A stretch of 64,000 nt of DNA from Nymphaea colorata (GCF_008831285.2 NC_045146.1:932001-996000); one strand, 5' to 3'; positions 46,796 to 61,347 are shown, numbered from the stretch's first letter. A program made the numbers and translations. Notes: a model not told the origin generated them from the sequence alone.

Positions 46796-47964
46796 GCCTG
46801 TGATCGTGATATTGTTAAACTTCCACGAAAGAAAAAAGCTGGAATTTAGTTTTCAGTATTTGGACGAATATTAGGAAAAGATTCGCGCATATAAAAGAGA
46901 TACTCAATGCTCACATATTTACTTTATTTTTGTTTTTTGTTAGACAGATTTGAATTCTCACTGAAAGCCCATTTGGATATTAAGGCGAGCGCTGCGCCTC
47001 TAGATTTTACCAAATAAAACGTTTTCTTTATAAAAAATTAACGTTTGAAGATATTTCAACATTTTTTCATTCCAATTTGTAACTTTTTTTTTTCAAAAGT
47101 CAAAGAGAAAGACTGTTGCTTAATCCTAACCCATAAAAATTGTAAAGATGGAAGATTTTTCTTTTGGGTTTTTTTTTTTTTTTGAGAGAACGATGGCAAT
47201 AAAAGAAATTGACTTGCATGTGTTGTTATATGTAAGAGAAAAAGAGGATATTTTTGGAATTATTGAAAAACAATGTCTTTCACTTTTTTCAATTTTTTTT
47301 TGTCTTAACAAAAAGTTTTCTCTCTTTTTTTTTAGTAACAAGAAGCATTTTCGTCATTAACTATACAGGTGCATGGAAATTTTTGTGCACCTGGCATATA
47401 TAACCAGTTTTGAGCAATAAAGGGAATGGAAACGAACAAAAATTCCGAGAACAAGCACACTGAATAACTTATGTTGTAGTCCACATTATGGAAAACCAAC
47501 TCACAAGTCCAATAAACTAAAGAGCTCCAAATGGAAGGCTTAATTAGTGACACAGCCCCAATATATAGGGGAAAAGTGAAAGGCGAAGGCCATCCTTACC
47601 TAAGCTTTGGTAGCTGTGATGTGAGATGCTACCAAACTAACCTAAAAAGGAGCTTTACAAAGACGTTTGTTGAAGAAGATCCACACTTCCAAACTAAATT
47701 TCCTTCTTGGGGTAACATAATCTTGGTAAACATCTGCCTAACCCTAGATATTCATATCAAGAACTGTACCCAAACTGCTGTTTTAGTATAATTACCATAA
47801 TGAGCAAGCACCAACATCTCTCTCTCTCTAACTTCCATGCTCCTCATTATCATAAATGAAAGAACATGATAAAAGGCACTAGTCAACATAAAAAGAGACT
47901 CTGCCATCAGCTAATGTGATGTGAAATGCTGCCGACATTATACTAATTGTGACACACCATTTGA

Positions 47965-47974
47965 CACCCCTCTT

Positions 47975-48058
<84 letters not shown>
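47965..48058. repeat. Compound (CT)n(AT)n microsatellite
   Basis: About 50 nt of CT with two interruptions, followed directly by about 44 nt of AT. Confidence 0.95.
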
Positions 48059-48061
<3 letters not shown>

Positions 48062-49977
48062 GTGACGTATGTGATAGTTTGACAATGGTAGTAAGAAGCA
48101 GCAAGATTAATGCTTAGGCGTTTGGTTCATATGATGCGAGATGTGACGGACGCGACTAATTGTTATGTAATACTTGACATCAGTAACTCTCTGGCTCTCT
48201 ATCTCTGCAGGATGTGAAACTAAAAGGAAATAATTGACCTCCTGCAGTGGATGACAAGATGCATAGAGAGCTTCTGCTGGGTCTACGTTTCATGTGACTC
48301 GGGGAGCTTTTTTTTGTTTTTTTTCTTAAAAATATGAGTTACTGGTTGTTTTCAGTAAGGTAGAACAACGTGTTCTGTTCTGCTGTTTCTAGGATGGGCA
48401 GAATCAACACGTCTTCTTGTCCTCCTGCAACAATCGTAGTTTGAAGAACGGCGCTAGTTTTTTTTCCAGTTACTTCGCTTGTTGTGTGTGTGTGTGTTTT
48501 CTGCCATATGTAACCTACAGAATGCTGAATTCAGAACTCTGAGGCTGTCTGTTCCATGTGTTTAGGGTCTGACTTGTCCATTGGTTTCGGCGAAACAAAA
48601 CTCATGTTCACGCTGAACCAAGGATATTCTTAACGCACTGTTTGATGCACAAAAAGTTTTTTGCATGGTAAAATTATCATTGTACGGACGAAAGAATTTT
48701 TCATGAAAGCATGAAAAGTTTTTCCAAATTCAATAAAAAGCGCATGGTAAAATTACATGATGTGTTTGATGATGCAAGGAAAAACCTTACAAACTTGAAA
48801 AAAAAATCCACGTTACACAGTATTTTTCTTGTGCATCAAATGGGGCTTAAAGAGAAAATTCTCTTTTACAAACACACAGGCACGTGCTTGCATGCGCGCA
48901 CACACACACATATGTGTTTCTCACTTTTGATCTCTTTCATTTTGATCTTTTTGGTTTCTATTTTTTTTTCTCTCTTTTTCCTCCCACCTTCTCACTCACT
49001 CTTTGTCTCATCTTTTTCCTATATGTATATATATATATAAAATAGGTATACATCAATAAGAAAGTGGGGGATCCTGTTTGTGCTTTACTTTCACAATGTC
49101 ACCCACTAAGTGACCTGATATACACTTTTAAGCAAATAGTCATGAAATATAGTTAAAAAGAACCGTAGAAGAACATGAAGACAAAAAATAAGAAAGACTG
49201 CGAGGGTTTCTTGTGGTAACAGCTTTTTCACTTTGAAACAAGTCCCCATCATTCATCAGTTCTGTCTTTGTTTTCCTTTTGTCTTTTTCATGCAATAAGA
49301 AACAAAGAAAAGGAGATGCCAACAACCATTTTTTGTGGCTCTACATTGACTTGATTGCAACTTACTTGCTTCACCATGAGAGCTTCACTTGTAAAGAGAT
49401 TATAATCTCATATATGTTTGGTTATATATGATGATGGGACCCAACAAAGTTTGCTGTCTTCAGTGCATGATGCTAGTGGTACAGTATAGTTTGTATTTTC
49501 TTTACATATAGCAGCCATTTTTTATAATATTTGTCTGTTTGAGTCCAAGACATGGCATCAAGATATTAAAAAATTTACGCACTGAAACGATACCCAGCTA
49601 AAAGGAAGATAGGGATCCAAGGCCCCCACAAAATGCACAATGGCGTATCAACTTATCAATATTGGAATTTTTGCTTTTTTTTTTCAGAATAAGCCCGAGT
49701 CTGCCATTACTGACTGGACATTGGCAGACTCCTCATTTGACTCAACATTGGCCGGTATCATGAAAAATTTCTGACTCCACCTCTGCTCTGGTAGGTGGCT
49801 TCGGCTCTCACTCAAATGGTGAGATACTCCAGAAACTCATTCAACGAGTAGGCTTTCAGCAGCCTTTCAATGGACACCAAAATTTTGCATCAACCAGGAC
49901 CTCCATGCCAAATTAGATTTTATGAAATCAGGCTTTCCACAAATCTTGATCCATGACAATGTTTGCGGGTGTGCATG

Positions 49978-50023
<46 letters not shown>

Positions 50024-51627
50024 TAGAGGTCCCCATTAAATTTCATTTTCAACATGGAATTATGAGATGACTATACATTAATCCTTTAAAGAATGCCAAA
50101 CAAAAGTATTGAAGGAAAACAGGGACAAAAACTCTATTATAACCTCATGTTTGTTGGGTAACAAATCAAACACCTAACACAACAAATATAAGACAACACT
50201 GATAAACCAAATTTGATTCCGGTCAGCGGGATTATCCACCACCCAAATGAGGCCCGAAGGATCTCCTATTCCACTTGCCTTTATGATCTTAGGCTATATC
50301 GGGGTCTGAGTGGGCATCGAGCCGCCTTCACCTCGATGGAGCACACCGCAACTTTAATGGTCTAGAAGAATAGCATTCATGGGCTTCAAAATAGAGACGT
50401 GCCAGCCAACGCCCCCAGATCCTACCAGCTTTGTTAAAAAAAACTTAAGAAAGTGCATTGGTTCCTGTAAAGTTCCGATACAAATACCAAAGTTGGTGCC
50501 TATGAAAACACCAAACTTTGTATTACTTTCTTTTTCAAATCATTTTGAAAATAAACTATCTTAAGTTTGTGATTACCAATCGTGATTGACCCGAATACCA
50601 GAACCACTGGTTGACGAATCCTGTATGTGGTTGCTCTCATTAAATTATACAAGATTACTATATAGCATAAGATGACCCCATAGATTTTTGTCTTCACGGT
50701 GTCCTTTCAAATTAACTGGTGACATTCATAAGTTGGCATTATGAGATGATCTGTCAAAACTCCAGCGATGAAAGCAGATCGATTTTTCGGAAAAAGTGTG
50801 ACAGATTGACTTGCATTTATTACAAAACGGAGTTCAAAAATTTAATCTGTAAGAGATATTGTGTCTACAAAAAGTAAAGATTGTATGCAGCTAGTGAATT
50901 CTATCAACTACAGTCTTGCTTCCATATTTCAACATGTGCTAGCATATTGTCTCTTTGTTTCACTGCGTCATTGGATTTAAAGGCATGATCCACATGATTG
51001 CTTATCCGTAGTTAAAGTCTTAAATTTTTACTGCAAAGATTAAATATATGTTTAAATAATACAATATTTTTTGTTCCTGGAATTGTCAAGTAATTGTATC
51101 CAACATGTGGCAATTGGACTTAAGAACAATATTATGTTTATTGAAATAAAAATATAAAGTTTTTTCATGGTGCATTCTACGTGCGAATGTGGGTTTATCA
51201 AATGGCATCGTAGAGTTGGCATAATGAGTCAAACCAATTTGTCCTAGTAACTTAGATAAGTTACTGATTTACCAAGTTTTATTAACTTAATCAGTACTTA
51301 ACTTGGTTAGAGTGCCTCGAATTCTGAATATATGCACAGTGCCTTTCTTTTTGGCTAAATTATGTTTATAATGGTTCCAGAGCCAAATATGCTGACCATT
51401 CCTCCAACATTCTGGCGTGCGCGCACCATACACACCTATGCACATAAATATATAGTCACCAAAAGAATTCTCATTTAAGGTGTTAGAAGCATTAGTGAAA
51501 TTGAATTAAATAACAGTGAACAACCACTATAAAACGCAGAACTTGCACATTCATAAGTGTTTACTTAGAGGGACATGAATTAGTTGGATTCCTGACGGAT
51601 TCCGAAGTAGTGTAGACAGATCTCTTA

Positions 51628-51901
51628 GGGTGTGTTTGATTGCCCATAATTTAAAATCCTTGAGATTTGAGAATCCTGGATTTAAGATTTGGACCTCCCT
51701 CATTCTATATTAAATCTAACCTTTTGTCAATGTGAAGAAGTAAAATGAGGATTTTAAGTGTGGATCTTAGGTATGACGTAAGAAGATCCGGAGTATGATA
51801 AACCATTGATTTTACTGTTGATCTCTTGTCGCATCAGCAAACACATGCCACGTCAGATTTACATTAGATCCATGATTTCATATCTAAGTAATCACACGCC
51901 C
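51628..51901. mobile_element. Tourist-like MITE (274 bp)
   Basis: Left end GGGTGTGTTTGATTGCC, right end AAGTAATCACACGCCC (inverted GGGCGTGTGATTACTT). TTA precedes it at 51625-51627; the right flank is TTC, so the target duplication has one mismatch. The interior matches the 25.9-kb copy (CACGTCAGATTTACATTAGA, AATTTAAAATCCTTGAG). A second GTGTGTTTGATAGCC just downstream suggests another truncated copy. Confidence 0.68.
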
Positions 51902-52759
51902 TTCTTTTCTTTCTTAGAGTGTGTTTGATAGCCTGGGATTTTTCTTTTCTTTCTTAGAGTGCCTCGGATTTGACTCTTATGTGGGGTCCTTAAATTTTAT
52001 GACCAAAAGCTTGGCCTCCAGGAGCTTTCAAATAGTATATATGAGTCTATTCACGTGACAAGACAACCATAGTTAAAGGATGGATTTGTCTTCTAGGTAC
52101 AACTCTTACGTATGTACTAATAAAATTATGGCTAGATAAAGATATATTTCTCACTCAGCCGTAAGCTGACGGATAGACATTAAAATAAAAATGCTTCTCT
52201 CTTGCTTTCTAATGCAGTTGACTTGCAAGCTAAGCATATAGAAAGGAGTAACTGGAGTTTCCTTCCCCTTCAATATTTCCCACATCATGCCCAAGAAAGT
52301 GTTCTCCTTTGGGGCTGAACTCTCCAAGTAGAGTTTTAATATCTGCTCAATTCTTTCGTAATAGGTAGTTACTAACTATATTTTTTTTTCAAATAAAAAG
52401 CACATTTAAATTTATGAATGGTTGAATCAACACCTGTTTGATATCATCTTAGAGGGGGTTGGTGCCATAGACAAGACTAGACGGGGATTATCCGGCCGCT
52501 AATCTCCATTTGATCCCCATAGTGAATAAGCTTCATGTGCTGCAAAAAAAAAAAGGCATCGATATGCAAGTTAATCCATAAGAAGGTTGTCACCTCGAGG
52601 CATTGAAAGCAAGTTTAGTACCGTGAAGGATGATAACAGAAAGTGTGGAGGCTTTGGCTCTTTTGTTTAAGGGTAAAACAAAATGCTATTCCTACTCCCT
52701 CATCTGTATATGTTCGATATCAAATTATGTACTAGTAAGAAGCATATTTATCTATAAGG

Positions 52760-52905
<146 letters not shown>

Positions 52906-53987
52906 TCATGCAACTTGAGCGTGGAACTCTGTGGATGAAACTGCATGGTAATATTCTTGAGTACCCTTTTGCTAAATTAATAACACCAACGTCATCCTGA
53001 TGCCCTAAACTTATAAATCAACATAGAGATAATGTTTCTTCAGCGTGACAAAAAGTTAAATTTAGAAGCCTTTCATACACTTAAAAAAACACGAATGGAT
53101 CTTTTCGGGATTCTTAAGATATTCATTTGGCACGAGGCTCGCATTTCTATAGTATTCTGCATAGAAGAATAAAGAAAGAAAATGTTCAATATATGAACTC
53201 AAGGGCGTAGACATCTTAAAATATACACCGCTTGCTTTTTTAAGATGCAATCTATGTCCTAATGCACGCATGTGGAGGAAGGCCATCTTAATCCGATGTG
53301 TGGATGTGATTTTTCGACTCTCTTACTTCTGAAATCTATGCATTATAAATTTTCATCAATTTTTATGTAGATTTCTATATGCTGACAGATTTGAACATTT
53401 TGAGGCCACTCACATTGGCGAACTCCAAAAAATCAGCAGGAATCTGGCCCAACTGCCTTAACTGCCAACAAAGAAAGAAGTAGAATGTGGACAAACATCT
53501 AGAGAGAGAAAGAGAGAGAGCTTGTGGGAAAAATATAGAAAACGTCCGATGGATGAAATTGAGATGGAAAACAGCAGGTGAGTCATTGGAATATTGTAAT
53601 GAATCAGACGCCCACATTCGTGAACGGGGAAGTAATAAGACGAGGGAAAGAGACTCAGCTGTTTGGCTGATGCTGATGGCAGCGGCAGCAGCACTTGGGG
53701 ACAGCTCTTTCCCTTTCAAAAAAGAAGAAACTGTTTACCTAAAAAATGTGCTTCTCGTCCTCCGCCGTCCAATTTGGTGCTAAGATCTAACAAGGCCTAC
53801 GCCAGCCGCACGAAGCCGCTCGATAATGACCGCCAACTTGGCAGTCGTCGGCATTTGGCGAGAGAAAGTTACGTGCATCGTGCGCACTAAAGGAGGGAAA
53901 ACAGTAAACTAAAGGTATTTTAGTCATCTACCACACTAGTGCATGAAAACTCATGCACATATGTGTTTCTTGTTTTTAAGTAGTGTG

Positions 53988-54122
53988 TAGTATAGCTGGT
54001 TGGACTCATGGCATTTGCCCAACTCATCTCAAGTTCGATTCTGGTGAAAGTTACATTGACAGTTAGGTCCAAGGTTTGCATTAAGTGGCTCACCCCCCAC
54101 CCTTGTTTTTCTTAAAAAAAAA
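53988..54122 (+). mobile_element. tRNA-derived SINE with A/B boxes and poly(A) tail
   Basis: The A box TAGCTGGTTGG (53993-54003) and B box GTTCGATTC (54033-54041) match the pol III internal promoter consensus at the right spacing. A non-tRNA body follows (GGTCCAAGGTTTGCATTAAG, GGCTCACCCCCCACCC), then an A-rich end at 54113-54122. No full tRNA cloverleaf is possible. A truncated relative (TATAGTTGGTTGAG) lies at about 54187. Confidence 0.65.
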
Positions 54123-55009
54123 TATTCTTAAAACAATTTGTTTTTTGGTGATAATGACCATAAGGATTTGATTACTCAAAAAATAGTATAGTTGGTTGAG
54201 TTTGAGTCAAGCAGACTATCTCATTGTTGATCAGCAGTAGAGCGAGAAATTTTTAGCTGAAAGCACTCAAATTCCCCTTGATCTAATAAAAGAATGGCAG
54301 TTTCGGCTCCTCCAACATGTGGAGGCAAGGAGAACTAAGATGAGTCGGTAGCAGAGCTAGAAAATTTGGGTGGAGAGGCACTAATACAAAAGCTTTCATA
54401 TCTTAAAGGATAATAATATGCGTAAATCAACAAATATTTAAAGACCTTTATATTAAAAAATAAAAATCTTTTGTGATGCTGATGTTGTCAACTGCTCACA
54501 GCTGCCCGAAGAGCTTAAGATCTGATGTTATTTGAATATTTTTTGTCTTCTTGAAAGCAATGTGAGAAGATCGATTTCTGAAGCTACCGATCGCGTGATT
54601 GGCAAAAATTTTTGAGAAATCATTTAGTAAATAGGCGACCAAAAGTATAAAAACTGTTAAAAGCAAAATATTTTCAAACTTGGTCGTCGAATTGAATTAA
54701 TGATCTGCCACGAGTTTCAATTCAGAGCCGCTGAATTCATGCCGATCCAAGCCGGTTCTCGTAACGCTATTTGAAAGATAACTGGCCAATTAGTTGTATC
54801 GGAATTCTTTTCTTATATGAACTTCTAAGTTTTTCCATAAAAAATCATCAGAAAATATGAGAACGTATAAGGTTTTAAAAAGCTTAATTCACAAACTATA
54901 AATATACAATTACCTGACGCTTGTGTTTTCATGGAGATAATATTAAAATGTAATAATAAATAATAAATAATAAATAATAAATAATAAAATAACCTCTTGT
55001 AGCTGTAAC

Positions 55010-55225
55010 AGGTTGGAATAGAGGCTCTCTATTTAAAATGTTAAGGGCATCAACTTTCTATTCTGCAAAAGGTGGAGTCACCAATGACAAGTTCAAAATA
55101 CAACGAAAATAACACCTGAGACACCGAAAGTAGGTCTTGTACCATAAGTGACAAAAGGTTAGGTAGGTGGAATATTCCACTCTCTATGAGGTGGTGGAGA
55201 CAAGTCTTCCTTACTCTCTCTTGAA
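55010..55225. repeat. Dispersed element, copy 2 (first copy near 13.65 kb)
   Basis: AATGTTAAGGGCATCAACTTT, GGAGTCACC, GACAAGTTCAAAAT, CCTGAGACACC and GTGGTGGAGACAAGTCTTCC align in order with 13685-13880. Confidence 0.65.
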
Positions 55226-56006
55226 AGAGATAATAAAATGACTTGATTAAGACGGCTTTGAGCAAAGAGCTGGATGGAAACCTTCATATAAAGCTGTCAC
55301 CGCTAACATTTGAACGAGCGGCTGCTTCCCTGCCGGCCGCAAACCATATAAAAGTTATAGTTGGATGTGTGGACAAGATTTTATGGACTTGAACAATTTT
55401 AGACCTTTAAATTAAAAAAAAAAATGGCAAATCTGGCGTGTACACAAGCCTACCACATATATAATATTTTTCTCCGTCCTTCCGCTTCATTTGTTCTAGA
55501 TTCTTCTGAATCGTTGAATTTGTGTAAAGAACATAAAACAGCAGAAATGGTCCAGCAGACAAGAAAATAGATATGGCCCAAAAAAAAAAAAAGAAAGGAA
55601 AAGGGTAGTAGTTAGAATCGCAAATTATTAATAATATATTTTTCTCTCTCTACCTATATTAGATCCTGAGTTCTATATATAAAACATAACAACTGTGAGT
55701 ACTACGCTTTCATTCCCTCCCATTATTGGATGTTTACATTGCAGGACTCATTATTAATCAAGTCAGACACTCTCTCTCACTTATATTTCAAGACCTGAAA
55801 TGCCGTTGCTTAATCACCTTCTGTGAATGTTTGACAAAAAAAAAAAAAGATTACATGTTATGAAAATCATTCTTGGATGTTGGAATAGAGCAATCCAAGT
55901 CTTATATTTCAACGTTTTTTAACAGTCGTGATAACATACATGAAATTGTTGAAAGTTAAGTTGATTATTGCAGTGAAATTACATACACTTGATCGATCGC
56001 TATATC

Positions 56007-56076
<70 letters not shown>

Positions 56077-56643
56077 GTATTGTGTTTTGCCTTTGCCTGC
56101 TGTACATAATATTATGAAAAATCTCTAAGCACATGCAGCCCATTACTATGTGAATGAAAGTGAGCAGATTTGACCGAAGGATTAACAAATAGGCTTTACA
56201 CGTCGACAGCATTTCTTTCTGCCTTCTCATTTTCTAAGAGAATCAACTTAGTTTGCTCCATCATACTCGAACTCGCGTCACATCAAAGCCACTGAGCTTC
56301 TAGATGTTAAAAAGAATTCGCATCACCTTCATGCATCATCATATTCATAAAGAAAAAGGTAAAGTAGTTCATGCCTCTAACCAAAACCTAGAACAAATAA
56401 AGAGGGGGACGATAGATAAGATCCTCCTGTTTGTATCGCGGGATCTGGCAAAGATTTTACAATTGAAAGTGTTCTTCTTTATCCGATCTTGTAGTGTGTA
56501 CATGTGTTCAACAAGATAAAACGCAATAAGCCATCTGTTCATTAGTGATGGTTCACATATTGTAATGTGGATGCAGCATGTTTAATCCACAATTAATTTT
56601 TTAAGGTTACAAGCAAATAACAAATATGTATATATATATCTAT

Positions 56644-56645
<2 letters not shown>

Positions 56646-56683
<38 letters not shown>
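56646..56683. repeat. (GA)n microsatellite
   Basis: About 38 nt of uninterrupted GA, shortly after an AT stretch. Confidence 0.95.
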
Positions 56684-56690
<7 letters not shown>

Positions 56691-57935
56691 TAAAACCAAA
56701 CACTTAGGTTGGGATAACAACTAGACCCGTTGCTTTTTTGTTCAAAACCTATTTTAAATACAATATAAACATCTTAATATATTTATAAAGACTATTTTCA
56801 TATAAAACATGCTGTGATTCAAGTTGTTTTAATGAAAAATGTTGATTTTTCTATTATCATGTGATGGGAGCTGTTCGTTTTTTCTTATTATAAAAACACC
56901 CTTAAAGTGTGACAAATCATCAACTTGGTCTATCTTTTCCATCAACTCATTCTTAAAATCATATCCCAAGGTTAGATTGCAAAAAACACTTTAAAAACCG
57001 AAATAAGAAGGTCACATGGTTCATATATATATATATATATATATGTAGAGAGAGAGAGAGAGAGAGAGAGAGAGCTCAGCGTAGGTTGCATGTGTTGCAT
57101 GATGGCAAAGGATGATTGATCATCAGCATTTCTCATTCAAAGTTCAAAGCCATGTCCTAATCAACTACGCATCTACTGTATATACTTATGACCCTAAAAG
57201 TTAGCTTCAACAAATAGTAATACAATTAAGGTTAATGTGATAGTAAACTATAAAGGTGTATAGATAGCATGCATCTTCCCTTTACATTATAGTAATATAT
57301 CTCTTAAATGTTTTAGAGAGAGAGAGAGATCTTGGGTTGGTTCTTTTCCCTTCGATAACTTATTGTATTGAAAGGTAGCAATGCTAGTTTAAGTGCGCTT
57401 GACAAAATTGACAAGTCCAGTTGTAGATAAAGTTGCGCCCGGTTTGCAAATATGCTCATATAATATATATACTTTCTTTGCAAAAAGCTTGGTGTGAGGT
57501 ATCATAAATCACCTACATGTGGTAATAAAGTAAAGGATTTTGTGGGATGCCCAGCTTCTTCCTCAACCGCCTACTGATTGCTAGGTGACTGTTTGAAGTC
57601 CCACGGAGTTGGTTTGAAAGAGACCTCTGGGACCCTTGTGTTCAATGAGAAAAGACCCACTTTCCTGCTAAGAAAATAGCAGTACTTTTCCCCCAAACGG
57701 GTGAAACAACAGTCTAGCTGGGGAAAATGAGGATCCCACATGGCTTGTTGTACATCCAACTGAGCCGCCCTCATGGACTTTGAGCGAAAATCTTTTTCCG
57801 TGCTGCACTTTTTTTCCTTGAAAAACTCAAGGTTTAGCACTCTCAGGGTTTGGAAGCAGTGGCCTAGCCACATTTACTGCCCACAACAGTCTTTTAAAAG
57901 TTCTTTATTTTTAAATGAGAATCTTAAATATTTAT

Positions 57936-57984
<49 letters not shown>

Positions 57985-58695
57985 TGTCTCACTAGATTTG
58001 AGCATTTTTAAACAAGTGTTCCTCCAGTGAATTTTTCTGGCTCTGCTACTGTTTGGAAGCGAATGTTTTCCCAGTGTTGTAGAATTCAGCCCGCATCACT
58101 CAATCCCAATCTCATCTGATACAAGGATGCTTGTGGCCGCTAGCAGCCACTGGTCCAAGTGGCTGACTCAAACAGCTGAATCACACCCTTTGGGCCACTG
58201 GCCGGAGCTAGGATTTTTTGGTTGAGGAGCACTTGAGTCACAAGCTCATGTTTAGTGTGGGCACCATGTGTACTTTTTGAGTCATCATCATAGTGTGTGA
58301 TGTTAAAACACTTCTAATAAAATATTTCATGGGCTCGTGCGGTCACTGGCCCACACCAGACCCTATGTATCTCCACTACCGCCTGGGGCTAGAGAACATC
58401 TGGGGTAATTAGGTCTGAGGAAGGTTCCCTCAGTCGTAGAAAATTAAGGCTGAGGACAATTTGTCTCTAGTTAATAAAACAAGAGTGTGTACTATATATG
58501 TTTGGAAAAGATAAAACAAAGAAAAACAAGTACGTGGAAATATAAAAGACTGGAGAAAAAGCAACTACTTGAAAAGAACATTGGGTCCATTTAGCAATCA
58601 CTACGTGCATGTTGTAGTTAGCATCTGGTGTAGGTTACTAAACAAAGCACACTGATGTCATCTTTCACTTATCCTAGCGAGGAGCTAATTTGCTT

Positions 58696-58861
58696 TATAC
58701 AGAATATAAACAAATTCATAAGGCAATCTGACTTGTCTTGTATACTTAGTTAATGAGCCAAGCTAGACTAATGATCTTCCTTGTATACAGAATATAAACA
58801 AATTCATAAGGCAATCTGACTTGTCTTGTATACTTAGTTAATGAGCCAAGCTAGAGTAATG
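58696..58861. repeat. 88-bp tandem duplication
   Basis: The 77-bp segment beginning TATACAGAATATAAACAAAT and ending CTAGACTAATG recurs exactly 88 bp later (58784-58861) with a single visible difference (GACTAATG against GAGTAATG) and an 11-bp spacer. It is therefore recent. Confidence 0.92.
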
Positions 58862-60164
58862 CTGCTCACGTGAAGCGCCTCACTGCGGCAACTTGCAGGT
58901 ATTCCTTTATTTCGGTCACTTTAACAAATTAAGTTTGGCACTTCATGACTTGTTCTCTCTAAAAGCTAAAGTATAAGCCTTTTCGTCAATGGCGAACTTT
59001 TGATCAGTAAAATACTTGTTTGCTCATATTACGCTAAGTCGGTGAACTTTTGCATCAAAATAAGTCCTTTGATGCCAGAAGTAGGTTTTGAAATTTGAAC
59101 ATGGTTTTGGCTTCATCGATCTAAGTGGGTGGTAGTGTTTTTAGCCGCGGGCTGGCCGGAGTGCCCTTTCCTTTTCACTACGGGTCTCAAACTTTAATGT
59201 CATTACGTTGAATTTTTTCATAGCATTGTCTTCATAATGTTCAGTCTTAACGGAGCCTCATGTAAGGGTTTTGCCTCTTTATCGACACTTTTTTTTAAGA
59301 GAATAACAATATACATACATATATATATATATATGTAAAAGTGGGTGGATCTATCAGGTTAGGAGGGATCCCTTCCCATCAAACCATCAGGTGGCTTCCT
59401 TTCATGTGTGCGCCGCCTGATTCATGCAACAGAGCATCAGCTGGAGGATTCTTCCGACCAAGCCCGGCTAGTGGGAATATCTATATATATATATATGAAC
59501 CATTTACATTACTATCTATTGCTGCGTGTAAAAGATTTTATGCATACCGTTTTGTAATATCGTTTGTAGTTTCTATATCTTCAAAAGTATTCAGTATTTT
59601 TCCAAAATTTTATGGGAAAACGTAAAAATAATGTATCCCAATAATTGCACAGTGCTTTTATGTCATGGTCTGTATGTTATTAAAAAAGAACAACAATGAT
59701 CTAAATATAGTTCTTCAATCAAATAGGTGGCCCACATGAACGATGAATTTCTTTCAAACAAGGACCCAGAGCATTTAATGTTGTCCTTCTTAGTGGAAAA
59801 CAGAAAAACTTTACTTCTTACGATCATGGCAACAGCATTTAATGCTCTCATCTTTTTGTGAAGAAACAAATTAACCATTTGGAAGAGGAAGGTGACAGCC
59901 ATAACGTCTATGATATTGATCATTATCAAGCAAATATTGTAAAAATACAACTAAATTTTTATTTCGAACATCTGATTAAAAATATTTGATGGACCAATGT
60001 CTGAAGAAAAACAAAAAAGACTTGGAAAAAAGATTTCACTTCTGCAATCCTCTCAATATCTTGGAAGGAATTCGATCGTCGAAAAGGCACAATTGACTTG
60101 ACTTGTGAATAGCACCAAGTTAAGAAGATATCCCTCAGCACACTTAAGGGGCAGTTTAACATTC

Positions 60165-60690
60165 ATAACAGGTTGTTCGTGTCTGGATTTATTGATTTTA
60201 TCTCAAAATTTAGAGTAGATTCATGAAGCACTTTGTTATAGGGTTTCATTTATTTTTTTGGGTAATTTTACTGAACAATAATAATTTGTTACTGTCAAAT
60301 GTACTGTGGATTGGGAGGAACTCAAGCTAGCTTGATATTTCAGGACGTGTAGATTAAAGCAGTACACTGTATTGGTCAGCAAATCGAACAGGCATGGAAA
60401 CCGACGCTCACAACATTGTTGTGCTCATTGGCACAAAAGATGAACATGAAAACTCAAATGTTTCTTGGCAAACTAATGTAACATAGTGAAAGATAAACAC
60501 TACAAATATTTTGTAGGACACATCTGAAACACTGATACTGTGTTTCACGAATTTGTTTGATGAATTTGCCCCAAGGATTGAAATTGAGAAAAAGTTATGG
60601 AACTATAGAACACAATGTTTGCCTGAATCTGCTTCAATCTTTATAATAAATTCATGAAACTGTATATTAATCAAATGCACCCATCCTTTA
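60165..60690. repeat. Two decayed relatives of the 14.5-kb MITE family
   Basis: At about 60165-60305 the words AAAATTTAGAGTAGATTCAT and GAAGCACTTTGTTATAGGGT, then TTGTTACTGTCAAATG, follow the family order. At about 60505-60690 GAAACACTGATACTGTGTTTC, TGAATTTGCCCCAAGGATTG and AAATTCATGAAACTG do the same. No intact terminal repeats were seen. Confidence 0.45.
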
Positions 60691-61295
60691 TGGAACTATA
60701 ACTTTAGAAGAAAGCAGACAGGACTTGTTGATTTTGTTATAGCTGTTATATGTGTACTCGTCCAGGTAACCTTGAGCTGAATACAGCTGCACTTGAAGTG
60801 ACGTGCTGCCAAATCCAAATCAGCCTAGAGTCAATGGGGTATGTGTACCCATTGAATAGTTATTTGCCTCCCTCATGAGAATTGAAGTCTTGGATAGGCA
60901 GATGTGGACTTGTGTGGGCAGTTGACCCCACAAAACCTACGCAAGCCCACATGAATTATTTACTTACATATTAGTGTCCCACACCCATTTGCTTATGTAC
61001 ATATTGGTGATTCACTTTTTCAAGTGTCTTCTTCGAACAGTTGGAAGTTTCTTACTCTTAGAGCAATGCAATTGAGAAAAAGGAAATTCCCATCAAGAAT
61101 TTTTTGGCAGCATTTCATTTACTCATTTTTATATGGCACGGACAAAAAAAAGCTGTATATAAAGATAAATTTCATGCATTGTTGCTGAATTCTTAGAATG
61201 TCGGCAAATTCTTGCAGGTATCCACTAGTGCTACAAGTTGTCCCTAAACCAACATATGTGAACTTAGAGGAACAGCAACATTCTGCGACAGACGA

Positions 61296-61347
<52 letters not shown>

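Larger units (their letters stand above)
40346..47000. other. Gene-free region, first part
   Basis: No gene recognised. Contents: an (AT)n tract at about 40869-40912; an unassigned frame at 41001-41210; a degenerate repeat of ATTCGGATT/AATCCGAAT words at about 41740-42040; and a stretch at about 43232-43990 starting TGTCACACCCCAACC, which resembles the edge of an LTR but whose partner I could not find. There is also a degenerate CGGGT/ACCCG repeat near 44520-44800 and a SINE-like block at about 45240-45345 (minus strand). Two related 70-bp stretches lie at about 46382 and 46716. Confidence 0.5.

Noticed and set aside
47605-47645. Inverted repeat TTGGTAGC/GCTACCAA as a microRNA hairpin
   Set aside because: Only an 8-bp stem; no known plant microRNA sequence was recognised there or elsewhere in the window.
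53990-54045. Possible tRNA gene (A and B boxes)
   Set aside because: No acceptor-stem pairing or anticodon arm can be drawn; the A-rich tail and non-tRNA body fit a SINE.
57571-57873. 100-codon minus-strand frame
   Set aside because: Starts with an ATG but shows no motif, no neighbouring exon and no promoter; I could not support it as a gene.
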